Positions 34,299-46,910 of a DNA stretch of 64,000 nt are shown here, piece by piece. The position numbers and the translations under genes were made by a program. The stretch is taken from assembly GCA_013399875.1 (NCBI GenBank), contig VXAZ01018984.1:8396206-8460205 (forward strand). Reading direction: 5' to 3'. The notes below the pieces were generated by a model that was given only the letters and a program-made list of their open reading frames with translations, had not been told where the DNA came from and ran no database searches. Each line of letters starts with the position of its first letter. The first letter of the stretch is position 1. This DNA comes from Gymnorhina tibicen (taxonomy: Eukaryota > Chordata > Aves > Passeriformes > Artamidae).

Positions 34299-37200
34299 TC
34301 TAATTTTTACTTTCTCTGTGAATCATTTAATGAGTTAAAACTGTACCTTCCCTCCAAGAGTTCCATTCATTGAGTTGGTATGAAACACAGGTACTCCTTT
34401 GTGCTACAATTATACCTTCAATGACTGACAAGGTACCAAAACCCCCTATTTCCCTTTGCTGTGGGAAATCTTTAATGTGGATCAGGGACAAAAGATTTCC
34501 AATCTGTGGCTGGACTGTGCTGGGACCAAATTTTTCACTTCATGTTTTGAAGGGGTAACTCAGTCCCTGTCCGATGGAAGTTGCACTCAGGCCATGCATC
34601 ACGGGCAGGCATTATTCCCTCCCCTCACTGCTGCTCTGAGCACCTTAGGGTCTGGCAGGAGCATGGGTATGGAAACAGTGGAATTTACAGAGGCTGTGCT
34701 CAGGAGCACCTATTACTCAAGCTGAGTACAGCTCTTTACATGATCAGGAAGCAGGTTCTCCTAAAGAAAAAGTAGTTCTTCCTTTCTGCCAGATTCAGCT
34801 CAATGCATGTGAATGATGAAATAAATCCTCCTGCTTTCTAAAATGGGAAGTGATTTGTGCATACTGTTTCAAAATAATGAAGTTAGTAATGCACTGAACT
34901 GATCTAACCTTGGTTTCATCTGCTGATGATTTCTTACAGATTAAGCTCTCCCTTTCTGTTGCCCTTTTGGCCTGCAACTGCTGCTGATGGCATGAAAAAT
35001 TGGCTGAACTGCTCGATGAAGCAGTCAGGCTGGGACTGAGCCATCTGTTGCACGAGGCTCTGCCTAAAGCACCTTTCACCTCTGTCAAAACTCTGTAAAC
35101 TCCAGGGATTGGAGAGTAAACTAGTCAAGATCATGATGTATTAAATGAAGCACTTATAAAACCTGGGTGCGGAGACATCCATTCATGTCCAACACCTTTC
35201 CCAGGAACAGTGGCAGGGGCACTTTAATGCCAGGAGCTGCAGTCAGGTGTCTCAGGACTCAGCAGTTGGCCTCTTGCCCATTTGTCATTTGGTCATGGAG
35301 CAACACCCAGATTTCTTGTGGTCAGCTGAGCCCCATGGACAAGTCTGCAGGCATGTATCTGGCAATTGTGTGGAGTCACCAAGTCAGGATGTTTACTGTG
35401 TATTTTATACAGGGAAGTAAAGACATTAACTCAGTGACACATTTTCTTTCTTGGTCTGCATGGTGGCTCTCATGGTTTGAAAGCCCTAGATAAATGCAGA
35501 GGAAGTCACATGGATTAAATTTAAATCCAAGGTTTAGTTCAGCAGATGGCCCTTTCAGGGCATTCACAGGCTATTAGGGGATCAGTACACTCCAGGCAGA
35601 TCTCCTGCCCTGTGACTCCTAAGTATTGAGGGATCACTCTCCCTCTTGATTTGTGGCCAGACCTTCCCCACCTCTTCCGTCCCAGCTGCTGCTCCACCTT
35701 GTGCCTGAGAGCTGATAGTTAAGCAGAAGGTTTGAAACAAGATGTAGCATCTCATGAAGTTGCCCGTGTTGTGTTGCAGGTCTCTGTGGTGAGGTAGCTT
35801 GCTTACTGCATGTGCCAGGAGAAACAGCCACGATTCCTGAGAACTTGCTTTGGGAACAGTAAGAGGCCAGCTTCCCAGAGCTGAAGTGGTAGTAAGCACG
35901 TTTCCACAGCGCAACTTTTTTCCATGCAGGGAAGGAAATTCCAACCATTTTTTTATGGTGAGTTGACTTTTACACTCCACAAGACATGGCCATCTTATCA
36001 AGGCTAGTAACCTGCAGTTAGGGCATCTGCTTGTGTGTCCAAGAGAATAAATCACTCAAAGCAGAAGTTTCACTGTAAATTTAGATATCGTCATCATGTT
36101 CACTTCCTTAGCAATTTCCTCACCTCACCCCTGCCTTGTTATTTTTGGGTTTTTTTAAATTACAGTGCTATGCTGTTATTAGAGACTTGAGCAAACTAAC
36201 ATTTAGGATAAGATACAAGAAGTGAATAATTACAAGTTTCATAATTTTTAAGCCACTTAATGAGGGATATTAGGCCTGCAAAATGTTAGACCTGCAAATG
36301 CAGCAAAGGTGCTTCGTCTTTTATGTTTATATATAATAGAGCTCAGCAATTTGCCTTCTGTTTTAGCAAGCAGTAAATTTAGCCAGAAAAATACACCTTC
36401 AGACAGACCTAATGTTGGACCTTTGCAGCTTACGTTTATAAACACTCTTGACCAAAGAAATGCTGGGGAGAATATTGAAAATACCAAGTATTTATTGTTT
36501 TAAAAGCTGACAGATTGAAAGTTTATTGTGAATTAATGTTCTTGTTGCCATTTTTTTCTAATTTGAATTATAAAAAAACTGGTTAGTGTATTTGAAAACA
36601 CCATCTGTGTCAACACAAGCATGTTCCTACATGTGCAGTTTGCTCTGCTCATGCATATTCCATTACACTTTTTATGATACTTTGTTAAAAATATACAGAA
36701 GGGTCACAGACTCATTTAAAAGAAATTATCCATTCTTAATCAAATATCCTTCCAGTATTACTGTAGCTCTAGTAAAAGGCCATACTTAATGATCAGTGAG
36801 ATCATTACGTGAGCAATAATGAGATTTGCTTTTGAAACAGAGCAGCTTAGAGAAGCAATCAACTACAGACAAGCTTGCAATTTTGGGGTTTTAAGTTTAG
36901 CTGATAACTTTTTCTTTTTCCTCTGCTCCTGGCAGCAGGGAGCTTTTGCATGTAGAGTGAAAAGCATCAGCTGAAAGATTAATCTTCAAATTACTACATG
37001 GAGAGCCATAAAGAGCTGTCTGTTAGACACAGTTCTTCATGTTGAGAAGTGGTCTCTTGGTTTTATTCATAAGTAGGAAGGTTCACAGCTACAGGGGGTT
37101 TTATGTGAAAGACCCTGACCCAAAGTCCCATGAAGCTGGCATAAGGACTTGTGGCCTCTTGTCTAAGGTGCTGGTTTTGCCATTGGGAATTTGGGCAGGA

Positions 37201-38395
37201 TCATGATGGCTCAGTTAGTTGGAGCATTTGGAATTACCTTTTCTAGTGCATTTGCCTCAGCATTTCATTTAAGTAATGCTCAGTCCTGAGCTAGCTGGCA
37301 GACTATTTGCTTCATCTTAGCACTTCGATTTATGAGAAACTGGCCAAGGTTTAAAAAGCCAGTTACCGTATAGAATGCCTTTGTCCCAGTAACTTTTCTG
37401 CCTTAGCAGAGGTGCAATGACACTCTTCCCAGCTCATAGGGAGTTACATGCATACCTGACAATTAAGTAAAAATTCTGGATGAATAGCCAGAGGACCCAT
37501 CTATTCAGAAGATGCAGTTCAGCATAGAGACGCTGAATAGAAGTCCTTGATATGTCAGCTGATGGCTGACCCCTACTTGTTTGAGTTCTCTATACTGATG
37601 CTTGGTTTCCCGTTATATCCTGCAGAAACTTGTCGTGGAAATGAAAAACCACATGGCCAAGTCAGAGCTGATCAGCTGCTTTTCTAACTTCAATTAATGT
37701 TTTGTTATCTCTGTTTAAATGGGAAGGAAGAGTTAAGAAATAAATAACTGTGTACAAGTTGCAGAAGATAAGAGAGCTTTGTTCCTCATTTTGTGCGTGT
37801 GGTCAAAGTATTGATGAAAGCTGGAGATGCTGTCTGCTTACTTTTGGATAGATAAATCACAAGGTTTCATCCCCTTGAGGGCCCTTGCAGTTGTATCACG
37901 TTGCGTGAACAACTACGTAAAGGAATCAGATGTGCTTTATGAGCAGGACAATAATCCGCGATTCACAGAAGTAGGTCAATGCAATTAGTAAAATGTTAAG
38001 ACTCATAATGTAATGTAACATGTGCTGTCTGCCTGATTCCATCCACATCAGTTTCAGCAGGGATAACATTAGACAAATAAAAGCTTTTAAAGGGAAACCT
38101 TCTTAAAAACATGAAGCCCCTTCATCTCATGTACAAGTACCGGGTCGTCCCACTAGGAAACCCCCAGGGAGGCCTGAGCAGGCAGAGTACCTGTTTACAG
38201 ATATGCACTTGGAGGGATGATGGGGGAGAAATCATGCACTTCGATATTTTGAAATTTGAGACTTCTTAAAAAAAACCCAATCTCCTCATGCCATCCTTTG
38301 TGATTCCACAATATGGATCATTCAATATCACATTTGCTTTCAAGGAAACAAAAGTGGATTAAGAACATGGTTTAACAACTTGGTGTGGCTGGGCT

Positions 38396-38518
38396 TGGGT
38401 TTTTTGGTTGTTTGGTTTGGTTTGTAATTTTTTTTTTCCTTTTAGGTCTTTTTGGTGGGGGGAGGGATGGTGCTTTGGGTTTGGTTGGTTTGTTGTTGTT
38501 GTGGTTCTTTTTCTTTTT
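38396..38518. repeat. G/T-rich low-complexity tract
   Basis: About 120 bases dominated by TTTGG, GTTTG and GTT units with a G-rich centre (TGGGGGGAGGGATGG). Confidence 0.85.
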
Positions 38519-39613
38519 CTGAATTATTGCTGAAGGAGGTCTTCTGTACCCAAAAGTATGTGGGGGTGATCTGTCAAAGTGAGCGGGACAAAAGGATCAA
38601 TGTCTAAGCCTTAGTTTTGTTATCTCATGTCTCCAGCAGTACTTTCCAACTGCTCTAATCACAGTGGAAACCGATACTGGTAAATCCAACATAAATTCAC
38701 GAAGGGAATGCTTGCATTTGTGTCCAGATGCCAGAACTTAGCCAGTTCCACAGTCAGCCCACCTCTGAAACTTACTGTGTCCCCAGTGTATCGGTATGGT
38801 GAAGGAGGTTAGAGGCAGTATAGTATATATTTTAAAAAACCTAGTGAAAATACCAGCTGATGAATTAACTTGTCTAGCTAAAAGACTGGATTCCTTTGAT
38901 TAAGGATTAATTTTCAGGAATAATTAACACCAATGGACTGAGTAGTTCTTGGAACTTATTACAGAGACAAGAGGAAGAAGGGGTAAATCTTTGTGTACCA
39001 GAAATAAATTTAAGCTCAAAAAGCAGGGAAGCTGGAGTGTGGAAGTCATTGCAAGATTAACAGAATAGAAAATTGCCTTGAATTTATGAGCTAGAAAATG
39101 ATTTATTTGTGCGTTTGTGCTTAAGGAGAAAGGGACTCTGCATGTTCTGCTTCTCAAAATAAAAATAATCTCACTTTTGGATTGCTAGCTGTTCTTCCTC
39201 CTCCCTGAATTAGCAATAGTCTGAGATGCTTAAGCGGAAGTTACTCAGGTGTTCTTTGTCTGAATTTATACTGGCTATGGAAAAAGTAGGGTAGGTAAGA
39301 GCGGTTTAGTATCCTCTGTTCTTTTCTCCCTTCATCTCTCTGGTGGTTTCCGAGGCTGCAGACTGAAGCTCTTGCACAAGTGCAGCTCCACCCCTGTGTT
39401 GCCAGACGATGTGGCTGTGCTGTGCGTGAGCCACACGCAGCATGAGGTGACACTTCTGTCTGGCTGGGGCTCTCGGGGACTTCAGCAGACATGTGCTGCC
39501 CTGCCCCATGGTGCAATCCTTGGCCTAAGCCTTCCCTTCACATCCTTTTCTGCGAGGGTGTTGTGTTCAGACCTGCAGGCATGTTTTTAAGGGTGCTTGC
39601 TTCCAGTGGCTTG

Positions 39614-39647
39614 AAGCTCAGGGTGCAAATAAGCTCAGGGTGCAAAT
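39614..39647. repeat. 17-bp tandem duplication
   Basis: AAGCTCAGGGTGCAAAT occurs twice in exact tandem (39614-39630 and 39631-39647). Confidence 0.95.
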
Positions 39648-40141
39648 CGCCAGGTAATTGTCTGGTAGGCAGCTGCAGTTCTAATCTGCCCATAGAAAGC
39701 AAAGAAGCATAAAGCTAGGGGCAGAGACCTGGAGGCCATTTCTAAAGCTAGTTATAAATATTTTACTACTTTATCTATCTTCTGCTTTGCTACAGTAGTT
39801 GCTGGCCCAGAGGTTAAGTATATTAAAGCGGTGTCTTTTGTTTAGTGGCTTAAAGTGCAGCAGAAGGGAAAGGGACCTAGCCTTTGTTTGACGTTAGACA
39901 GATGTAAACTGCAAAATTAATTAAAAATTAACAACAACCAGTAACGATTAGAATGAGAATCAGTTGGGAGAAGTTCTTCAGGGAGAGCAACAGGAATTGC
40001 CTCTGGCTTCAGACTCTCCTCTTGCAACTCTAGACAACAGAGGGTTGTTTGCCCTTTTTCTCAGGTGCCAGAGAACCTAAAATATCCATGGCAGCGTGTT
40101 GTGAAAGGGTGATCTGGATCAAAATGCAGTTCCCAACAGCA

Positions 40142-40178
40142 GTGCTCCATGTTCCAGCTTGTGCTCCATGTTCCAGCT
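40142..40178. repeat. 19-bp-period tandem duplication
   Basis: GTGCTCCATGTTCCAGCT occurs at 40142-40159 and 40161-40178, one base apart. Confidence 0.95.
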
Positions 40179-43100
40179 CTGATAACAAGACATGGTGGTC
40201 GTTATGAAAGAGCAGAGCAAAACTGCACTGTCTCTTCACATTGCTTCTGTAGAGACAAAATGGAAAAGATACTGTCTTTTCTGGTAACATGCTCTTTTTA
40301 GCTTTGGGGAGATATTTGGAGTGTTATTAAGTGCCTGATATATTTGGGTAGGCAAGATGTGTTCATCAGCAGCAAGCAACCAGAGATATTTGCTCATAAT
40401 GGTACAGTTTCCAAAGTGGCAGAAATGGAACCGAGCAAAGTGTTACAGCTGGAGGAAGTCACTTCAGGGTAAAAAAAACTAATATAAAACCAATTCAATT
40501 ACTATTTTCTATCAGTGAAATTACTCATCAACTTCAGTGATTTGAGATTTAATTCTTAGGAAGACCAAAGTTTACTCTGGCAGGATTCCTGGATTTGCCT
40601 TCTTTTCTTCTCAGTATAAGAGAAAAGGCCAGTGATGGGCCTTTTAAGGTCAGTATCAGTACTTTCATTGCCTCGTCAAGAGAAGCCTGAAATGATCAAG
40701 ATTCCTGTCTGGTGAGTTGTTCCTAAGAAGATTCTGGGTTTGAGTTCTTGGCACCCTATCAATGATGATATTGTGAAAATGTTTATTTCTTCCCTCCCTT
40801 CTCTTTCCAATGTTCTTTCCAGGAGATACAGATAGCATAACAGTCTCAGAGAAATATTAAGACTTTCAAACAGCCACCGTTCCTTCAAATATTTGCTTCT
40901 GTCCTTTTCTGCATAAACTGCAGACTTTCAGGAGTGAAAATTAGTAGAAAGCCCCCATCTTTTGACAGATGCTGCCATATAACTGACTTCATCCAGCAAA
41001 TGCTGGCTGCGACACTGTAAAAGGTCTACACATATTTTGTCATTACATTTATGGAGCTTTTTGTTGTTGATTTCAAAATACAGAAATTCTTAGTGACAAA
41101 CTGCAGTGGTATTTGCAGAGCAGTTCCCTCTTCACGTTTGCTGTATGTAGCATGGAATGAGTTAGAGGATGAGAGAAGTACAATTGCACTTCAACGGAAA
41201 AGTTTCTGGGTTTGGGTGCAAGTGCTTTGCTAGCAGAATGAAAAACACAACAAAAATTGGAAGTGCACCGAGTGAAAAGACCAAGGTCTGTAGTGTTGTA
41301 GGCTTTGATATTTTTGTCATTGTCTAATGCAGAAAGGGAAAAATCTTTGGATGTTGAAGTAAAATACTTGTTTTGAACATATTTTGGACTGTTCTGTCTA
41401 CCCTCATAAAATTGTAAGAAAACATAAATTGCATGAACTACAAGTATTTTGATACTTATCCAAAATATTTGCTGTAATCTTAAGGCTTTTGCAACATCAT
41501 CCTTATCAATAATGTGCTTTTCTTAGCAAACATAGATTAATCTTTTCCAAGAGTTTTAAGTACCTGTGTAAGTTGTCCTTGTCTCCGTGATGGTTTTTAT
41601 TTTACTGTTCCTATAACTAAGATTATTTCTTAGCTGCAAATTTTTGTGATGTTGCAACCTATGTATTGATATCTTCCTGTTGGCACATCATTTGACCTAC
41701 TATTTTATACCAAGCATCAAAATTATGAGTATACAGCAGCCCATGAGTGATAGAGTTCCCCCCACTCTCTATGTGTTAAATAATCACTGCACTTCTGCAG
41801 GGGTGCAGGAGAAACTGAGAAGAGATAAGGTGAGACAAGAAAGTGAGACAAGATATGTATTCATATGTTTCTGTTCCATTGCTGAGCTTTTCTCGGAGTC
41901 ATCATGAAACGATTCACTTTTCCAGACAATGCTGCTTTTTGTTTCCACTGATTCAGAGAGAAGAAGGAAGAGAGCAGCAGCCCCGAGGAGCTGGCTATGA
42001 TGTTAGGGTGGGGTTGAATGCAAATGTAGGTCTGCATCAGGCTGGTTTTGTACCTAAGGATAAAGCAGAGCTATTGGTCCAACCCTAAACGTTACATTGT
42101 CAGTCTGACAAGGTTGCCTGCAGGCAGCTTTCTTGCCTTTTTACCAATATCATGACCTGTCTCAATGAGTGATCAAGGAGTTTTTGCTCACCCAGGTAGT
42201 CTCCTGAATTTGTTAGAAGTTACCCAAGCCAACCTTGTCTCACACCCCTCTCACTCTCCCTGCTAATCTACACATATCAAGGGCTGCTTCTTTCCCCTCA
42301 TGCAGCAATGGCAGTGGCTCCAGGCAGATCCTTCCTGGAAGGGTGGTTGTTGGAGTCACAGAGTCACAGTCTCCAGTCGTGGCTAAGTGAAAGCTGAGGC
42401 ATTTGAGAGATGACCCTGGCCTGTGTGCAAGCAAGACTGTAGGCTTGGTGTATGCCTAAGAGAGAGAGACCCAGAACTCAGGCACTGCTGTCTCTTTTCA
42501 GAAGACATTTTCCCCATATCCTGTTCTCTGCATTGCTGTGTTTCCCAACAGGACATGATGCTGTAACTCTTCCTTCTGTGCCTTGTGTGGAAAGCATAGG
42601 GTCTCCTCAAGTGGTGAACGCTCTCTGCTTGTCATTGCAAAATACATGCAGAAAACATTACAGAATGTTTTCACCACACTGTGTGTACATCTCCTCCTCC
42701 ACACTAAAATGCTCCCTGCTGAGTACTGTCTGTTTTAAAATTCCCACTATTGTTAAGATTTCTGTAAACTTACTAAGTCCCTTTCACTTTTTAAACTCGG
42801 CATTTGTACAGGCTTCCAGTAATACACTTTTGTTTTTCCTCTAAAGAAATAGCAAAATCACTGGAGAGTTCTTCTGACTTGTATACCACAGTATTTAAGA
42901 AATGAAAGTAGCTTTGTGTTCTTGATATATCATACTTTGCAAATTTTTGAAAGCTGATGAGTTGAAGTAGCTAAAATTAAAAATACCCATTCATTTCAGA
43001 AAGCTGCTATAAAAGCAAGAGGAACAGTGTTGTCTGCCTACACCTTGTACTGCTGATCTCTTACCATAATCAAGCATTAATCTGATGACAAAGGAGATGA

Positions 43101-43471
43101 GAAGAGTCAAGAGATGATGAAATCCAGCTAGTGAGGTAAGGATCCCTCTTTTCTGAGTTGTCTGGGGAGGTTTCTATCCTCAGTAGAAGCTGAAAAGTGA
43201 CATTTCTCTTTCCAACCTGAGATGGATCAGTTACCTTCTGATAAAAAGGCCTTCAAGGACCCTACTTGAGACACAGCACAGTGCCCTGGAACAAAAGTAC
43301 AAAAAGAGTTTATCTGGAAGTAGCTGTATGTGCATGTTAGTGTTTGAAAGCAAGGTAGAATTTTGTCACCTGCAGAAGTTCATTTGTTGACTTAGCTACC
43401 CAGTGGCTCAGGTGCATTATTCAGGGGAAAATTAAAGGCAACAAATTTTCGTACACATTGTCTAAGTGTAG

Positions 43472-43505
43472 CACAGTTTATACTTTCTCACAAGTATAAA
43501 CTGTG
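43472..43505. repeat. Perfect inverted repeat, 14-bp arms, 6-base loop
   Basis: CACAGTTTATACTT (43472-43485), loop TCTCAC, AAGTATAAACTGTG (43492-43505). The arms are exact reverse complements, able to form a 14-bp hairpin or a cruciform. Confidence 0.95.
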
Positions 43506-43867
43506 TATAGATCTTTCTGCTCCTAAGCAGAGAACTGAACTGAAAGCAATCACAGGCAATGCAAGGATTATCTCTTTTAGCACAGACAGTTGCTGGAAAG
43601 AGGATTTGCCCTTTCTGTGACTTTGGTTGCAAACACTTTAGTTGACCACTAAAGCAGATGACATGTTTGTTCCATTGCTGAAGCTATCTTTGACCTCATT
43701 TTCTCACATTATCCCCAACTAGAGGGTAATCAATTAGAACTATTTGGAGTTACTTGTAGCCCAATGAAAACTAGAGACCGTCCAAAAATGATGTTACATG
43801 TGTAGGAACGTAGCAGTAATAAAATAAATTTATAGTGTTGCTGCTGCAGATTATGGTGTTGATGGTA

Positions 43868-44205
43868 GAGTAGTTTGGGTTGGAAGTGATCTGTTGAGAT
43901 CTACTGGTCAAGCCACTCTGCTCAAGCAGAGGCGGGTAGAACCAGTTGTTCAGGGCTATGTCCAGTTGGATTTTTAACAGCTCCACAACCTGTTTCTGTG
44001 TTTTACCACCTTCACTTCATTTCACAGTTAAAATGGTGTATCCTTGATGGAATATGGAAGATGGAATTTCATGTGCTTTGCTGTATATCCACTGTTTCTT
44101 CTCCAGGCTGAACAGTCCCAGCTCTGTCATCCTCTCCATGTATGAGAGATGTTCCAGTCCCTTAGATATATTTATGGCCCTGAGCTGGTCCCACACCAGT
44201 ACACT
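43868..44205 (-). repeat. CR1 LINE fragment, minus orientation
   Basis: Reading the plus strand, it follows reverse-complement CR1: GGGTTGGAAGTGATCTGTTG, a 'tcaagcc...ctcaagcagagg' block, 'tccagttggatttttaacagctccacaacctg', then CTCCAGGCTGAACAGTCCCA, 'gctctgtcatcctctccatgtatgagag', 'tccagtccctta' and 'tggccctgagctgg'. The middle (about 44010-44095) is strongly diverged or replaced. This is an old 3'-end copy. Confidence 0.85.
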
Positions 44206-46012
44206 CACTGGAAGCAATAATCTTAAACTGTTTGTGGACTTGTGCTATTCTCTGGGCAAAATTGTAATACCTAAGTAAATTATGCCAATGTAGGACTTAT
44301 TCCAGGAAGGTGTTGTACAGTCTCATTTTCTGTAGCACTTGGTATGAGCACTCAGCATAAGACTTTTGAATACTACACAACAGAAATGTGGAAACAACAC
44401 TTCATGATTAACTTAGACTTAAACCCACTTACTCCTACATTACATCCTTGCAGTGCCAAATGGTGATGTTAATTTTTCATAAATTGAGTAGAGAAGACAG
44501 TTCATGGATGTTAAAATCATTGACATTATGACTCATAGCTTTTTTTTTTCTCCTCTTCCCTATTGGGGCACAGTCCTGAAAGTGGTCTTTTCTCTTGGTT
44601 TGAAATTGATGACTCTCTACCCAGTCACAGGATGGGAGAGTTATTTCATGAGTCCTGAATCACTCTTTGATTCTGAAATAGTGAGGGTAGGAGCCTGGAA
44701 ATAAGGTTTCACATTATTATGGATGATACACATGAGGAAGTATGATTCTCATCTCATGAGTGCTGTATATATTCAGGCTAACTGATGAAAGTTCATGGAA
44801 GTGGTGTTGTAAATAGATTTACCAGAAGAACTATTTTAACTTATTTCTAGAGATAACTATTGATCAAGCAAAGAGGACAAAGTGCTGAATAAGTAATCCA
44901 GCTGTATTAGACCTCTATGCCTCAGAGAAATATTGGAAATTGATATTTAAATAAAAATTTCTCCTAGTAGCACACAGACTAAATTTTAAAAAGATTAATT
45001 TAACAAATCCCTCTGAACTCAATGGAAACTATCAGTAACTTGGCGAGTCCAAGTGTTTACTTATCCTCATTCCAGAAGAATAGTTTTCATCTTCCAGAAG
45101 CTAATGACTTGTCAAATTGGCTTATCTAGCCTCGGGCGTTCAGAGTAAGACTAGTTCTTTCAGACGTGTTTCCCAATGCTTCCTAGCTGGCATTTACTAC
45201 ACAGTTTACGCTTCCCACTACTGACATACCACTCCTACATGGTTGGTAGGGCTCTAGTCAACATGCCAAATATACCAGGCCTCTTGGAGGGTCAGAACAG
45301 AGGCTGGATGTGAGCTGGTGTCCTTTGAAGGCAGGCTGGCAGCACTCAAGCACTGCAGTGTGCACCTCCCATGGACAGGGACATATCTGCTGCAGGACGT
45401 TTTCCTCCACGTGACCTCAGTTTACACACTTGGAGTTCTCGGTGATCTGACAGGTTGGATTAAGGCAACTTCTCACAGGTAAGCAATGCAGGTAAATGCA
45501 GCTGCTGGGGCCTCTTGCTGGCACAGGAGAACAGAGTACTAGTGGAGAAGCTACAAGAAATACAGCATTTATGTCAGGATCACTTTCCAGGAATGGATAG
45601 AAATGAGACTCTGATCAACAGACACAGACCTGTCAGGGAGGATGTGAAACACTGTGGACTTCAGCTGCTTCTGTGTAAAACACAGAGGAACACCTAAAAC
45701 ATAAGATACTGTAAGCTGGTTTGAGATTTAGTATTTCCCCCTTAAATCCTTGTGTTCCTGGTAAATATTATTGGCTTGTTGAAAGCCAGCCAATGACTTG
45801 TAGTTTCAGTCATTCCCCTGATGGGCAGGAGGGTACTTTCCAGGCTGAAGCCAGGTCCGTGGGACTGGTCAGATTGACTGGCAGGAGATGTCCAGCCTGA
45901 CAAAGACAGTGGGATGCCTTTGTGAGTGTCCAAGAGTGGTTGGACATGCCCTGTCCCACCCAGGGCTTTAGGACTCCAAAAAACAGTTTATGCATTTGGA
46001 AATTATTTAACC

Positions 46013-46040
46013 GTCAAAAGCTGCCATCAAAAGCTGCCAT
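46013..46040. repeat. 14-bp tandem duplication of TCAAAAGCTGCCA(T)
   Basis: 'tcaaaagctgcca' appears twice back to back just before CATATCAATT; the copies are identical. Confidence 0.85.
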
Positions 46041-46847
46041 CATATCAATTAAATAAGATAATAACGTGAGAGGAGACCTAAATCTACTCCTAACTAAAAG
46101 GGGAAAAAAATCATTCTATAGGCAGCAAGCTATTCCATATCTGCCTTTTGTAAGTCCTGGTGAATGAAAGAATTAGTGGTGGTCAATGTCAAAAGCGGGA
46201 TACTGTGCTGTGTGAAGCTCAGCTCTGACTGCAACTTGTACAGCTTGGGTATGAATAAAGAATGGTTTCAAATGCGCTGCAAGACAGGCTTCTGTCAATT
46301 ATTGACACCTCAAAAGTAGGGCAAGGTTAATATCATTGTGCCACTTCCAAAGAATATTTGTAAATCACAGAAGAAGAGCACATGACAGATTATCAAGGAA
46401 TAAATGTAAGGAATATTGCATAAAACGACACATAATTAAATCCAAGATAAAAAATCAAATATTTGTTATAGGAGCACTTAATCAGGAAGGCTAAGGCAAA
46501 CTACTCTTTGGAATATGTCTGTGGCAACTGGGACAAAAGTTAAAATAAAAACAGAAAAGCAGTCTTCCAGCCCGCATCTCTTGCAAATATGATCTGCAGG
46601 GGGGAAGACGTATGCGTATTTTTGTAGGGTTGAATAGTTACAACTTCTTTCCCTCACTGCTGGTGTTGGAATCCCATTTGTCTGAAATGAATGTTTCTAG
46701 TTATATATTCATGGAGCCGCATCTTGAACTTAAATGCGTCATGGCTAAGTGCTTTACTGAATTTAGATGTAAATGAAAAGCTTGCTAGAATAAACTATAA
46801 ATAACTTCCTTAAAAATCAGCTTCATTAGGAAACTCATGCTTGGATG

Positions 46848-46910
46848 AATGATTCCATTTTCCATAAACATCCACTCAAATTCACAAGTTGCATGGAAAA
46901 TGGAATCATT
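46848..46910. repeat. Perfect hairpin: 18-bp arms around a 27-base loop
   Basis: AATGATTCCATTTTCCAT (46848-46865) and ATGGAAAATGGAATCATT (46893-46910) are exact reverse complements with no mismatch; with one bulged G the stem extends by GAT/ATC. The loop is 46866-46892. No obvious target-site duplication flanks it. It could be a young inverted duplication, a MITE remnant, or a hairpin RNA source; the stem is shorter than a typical pre-miRNA. Confidence 0.95.

Larger units (their letters stand above)
25386..43867. other. Intergenic region upstream of HPGDS, no coding exon recognised
   Basis: About 18 kb. It contains short tandem duplications (27545-27568, 32674-32697, 39614-39647, 40142-40178), G/T-rich low-complexity tracts (33165-33215, 38396-38518), a nested palindrome (34253-34298), repeated short motifs at 30377-30455 and a perfect hairpin (43472-43505). 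All open frames are short (up to 157 codons, 35582-36055 minus) and without recognisable features. Confidence 0.6.

Noticed and set aside
35582..36055. 157-codon minus-strand open frame
   Set aside because: No family resemblance and overlaps another frame of similar openness on the same strand; chance is the simplest reading.
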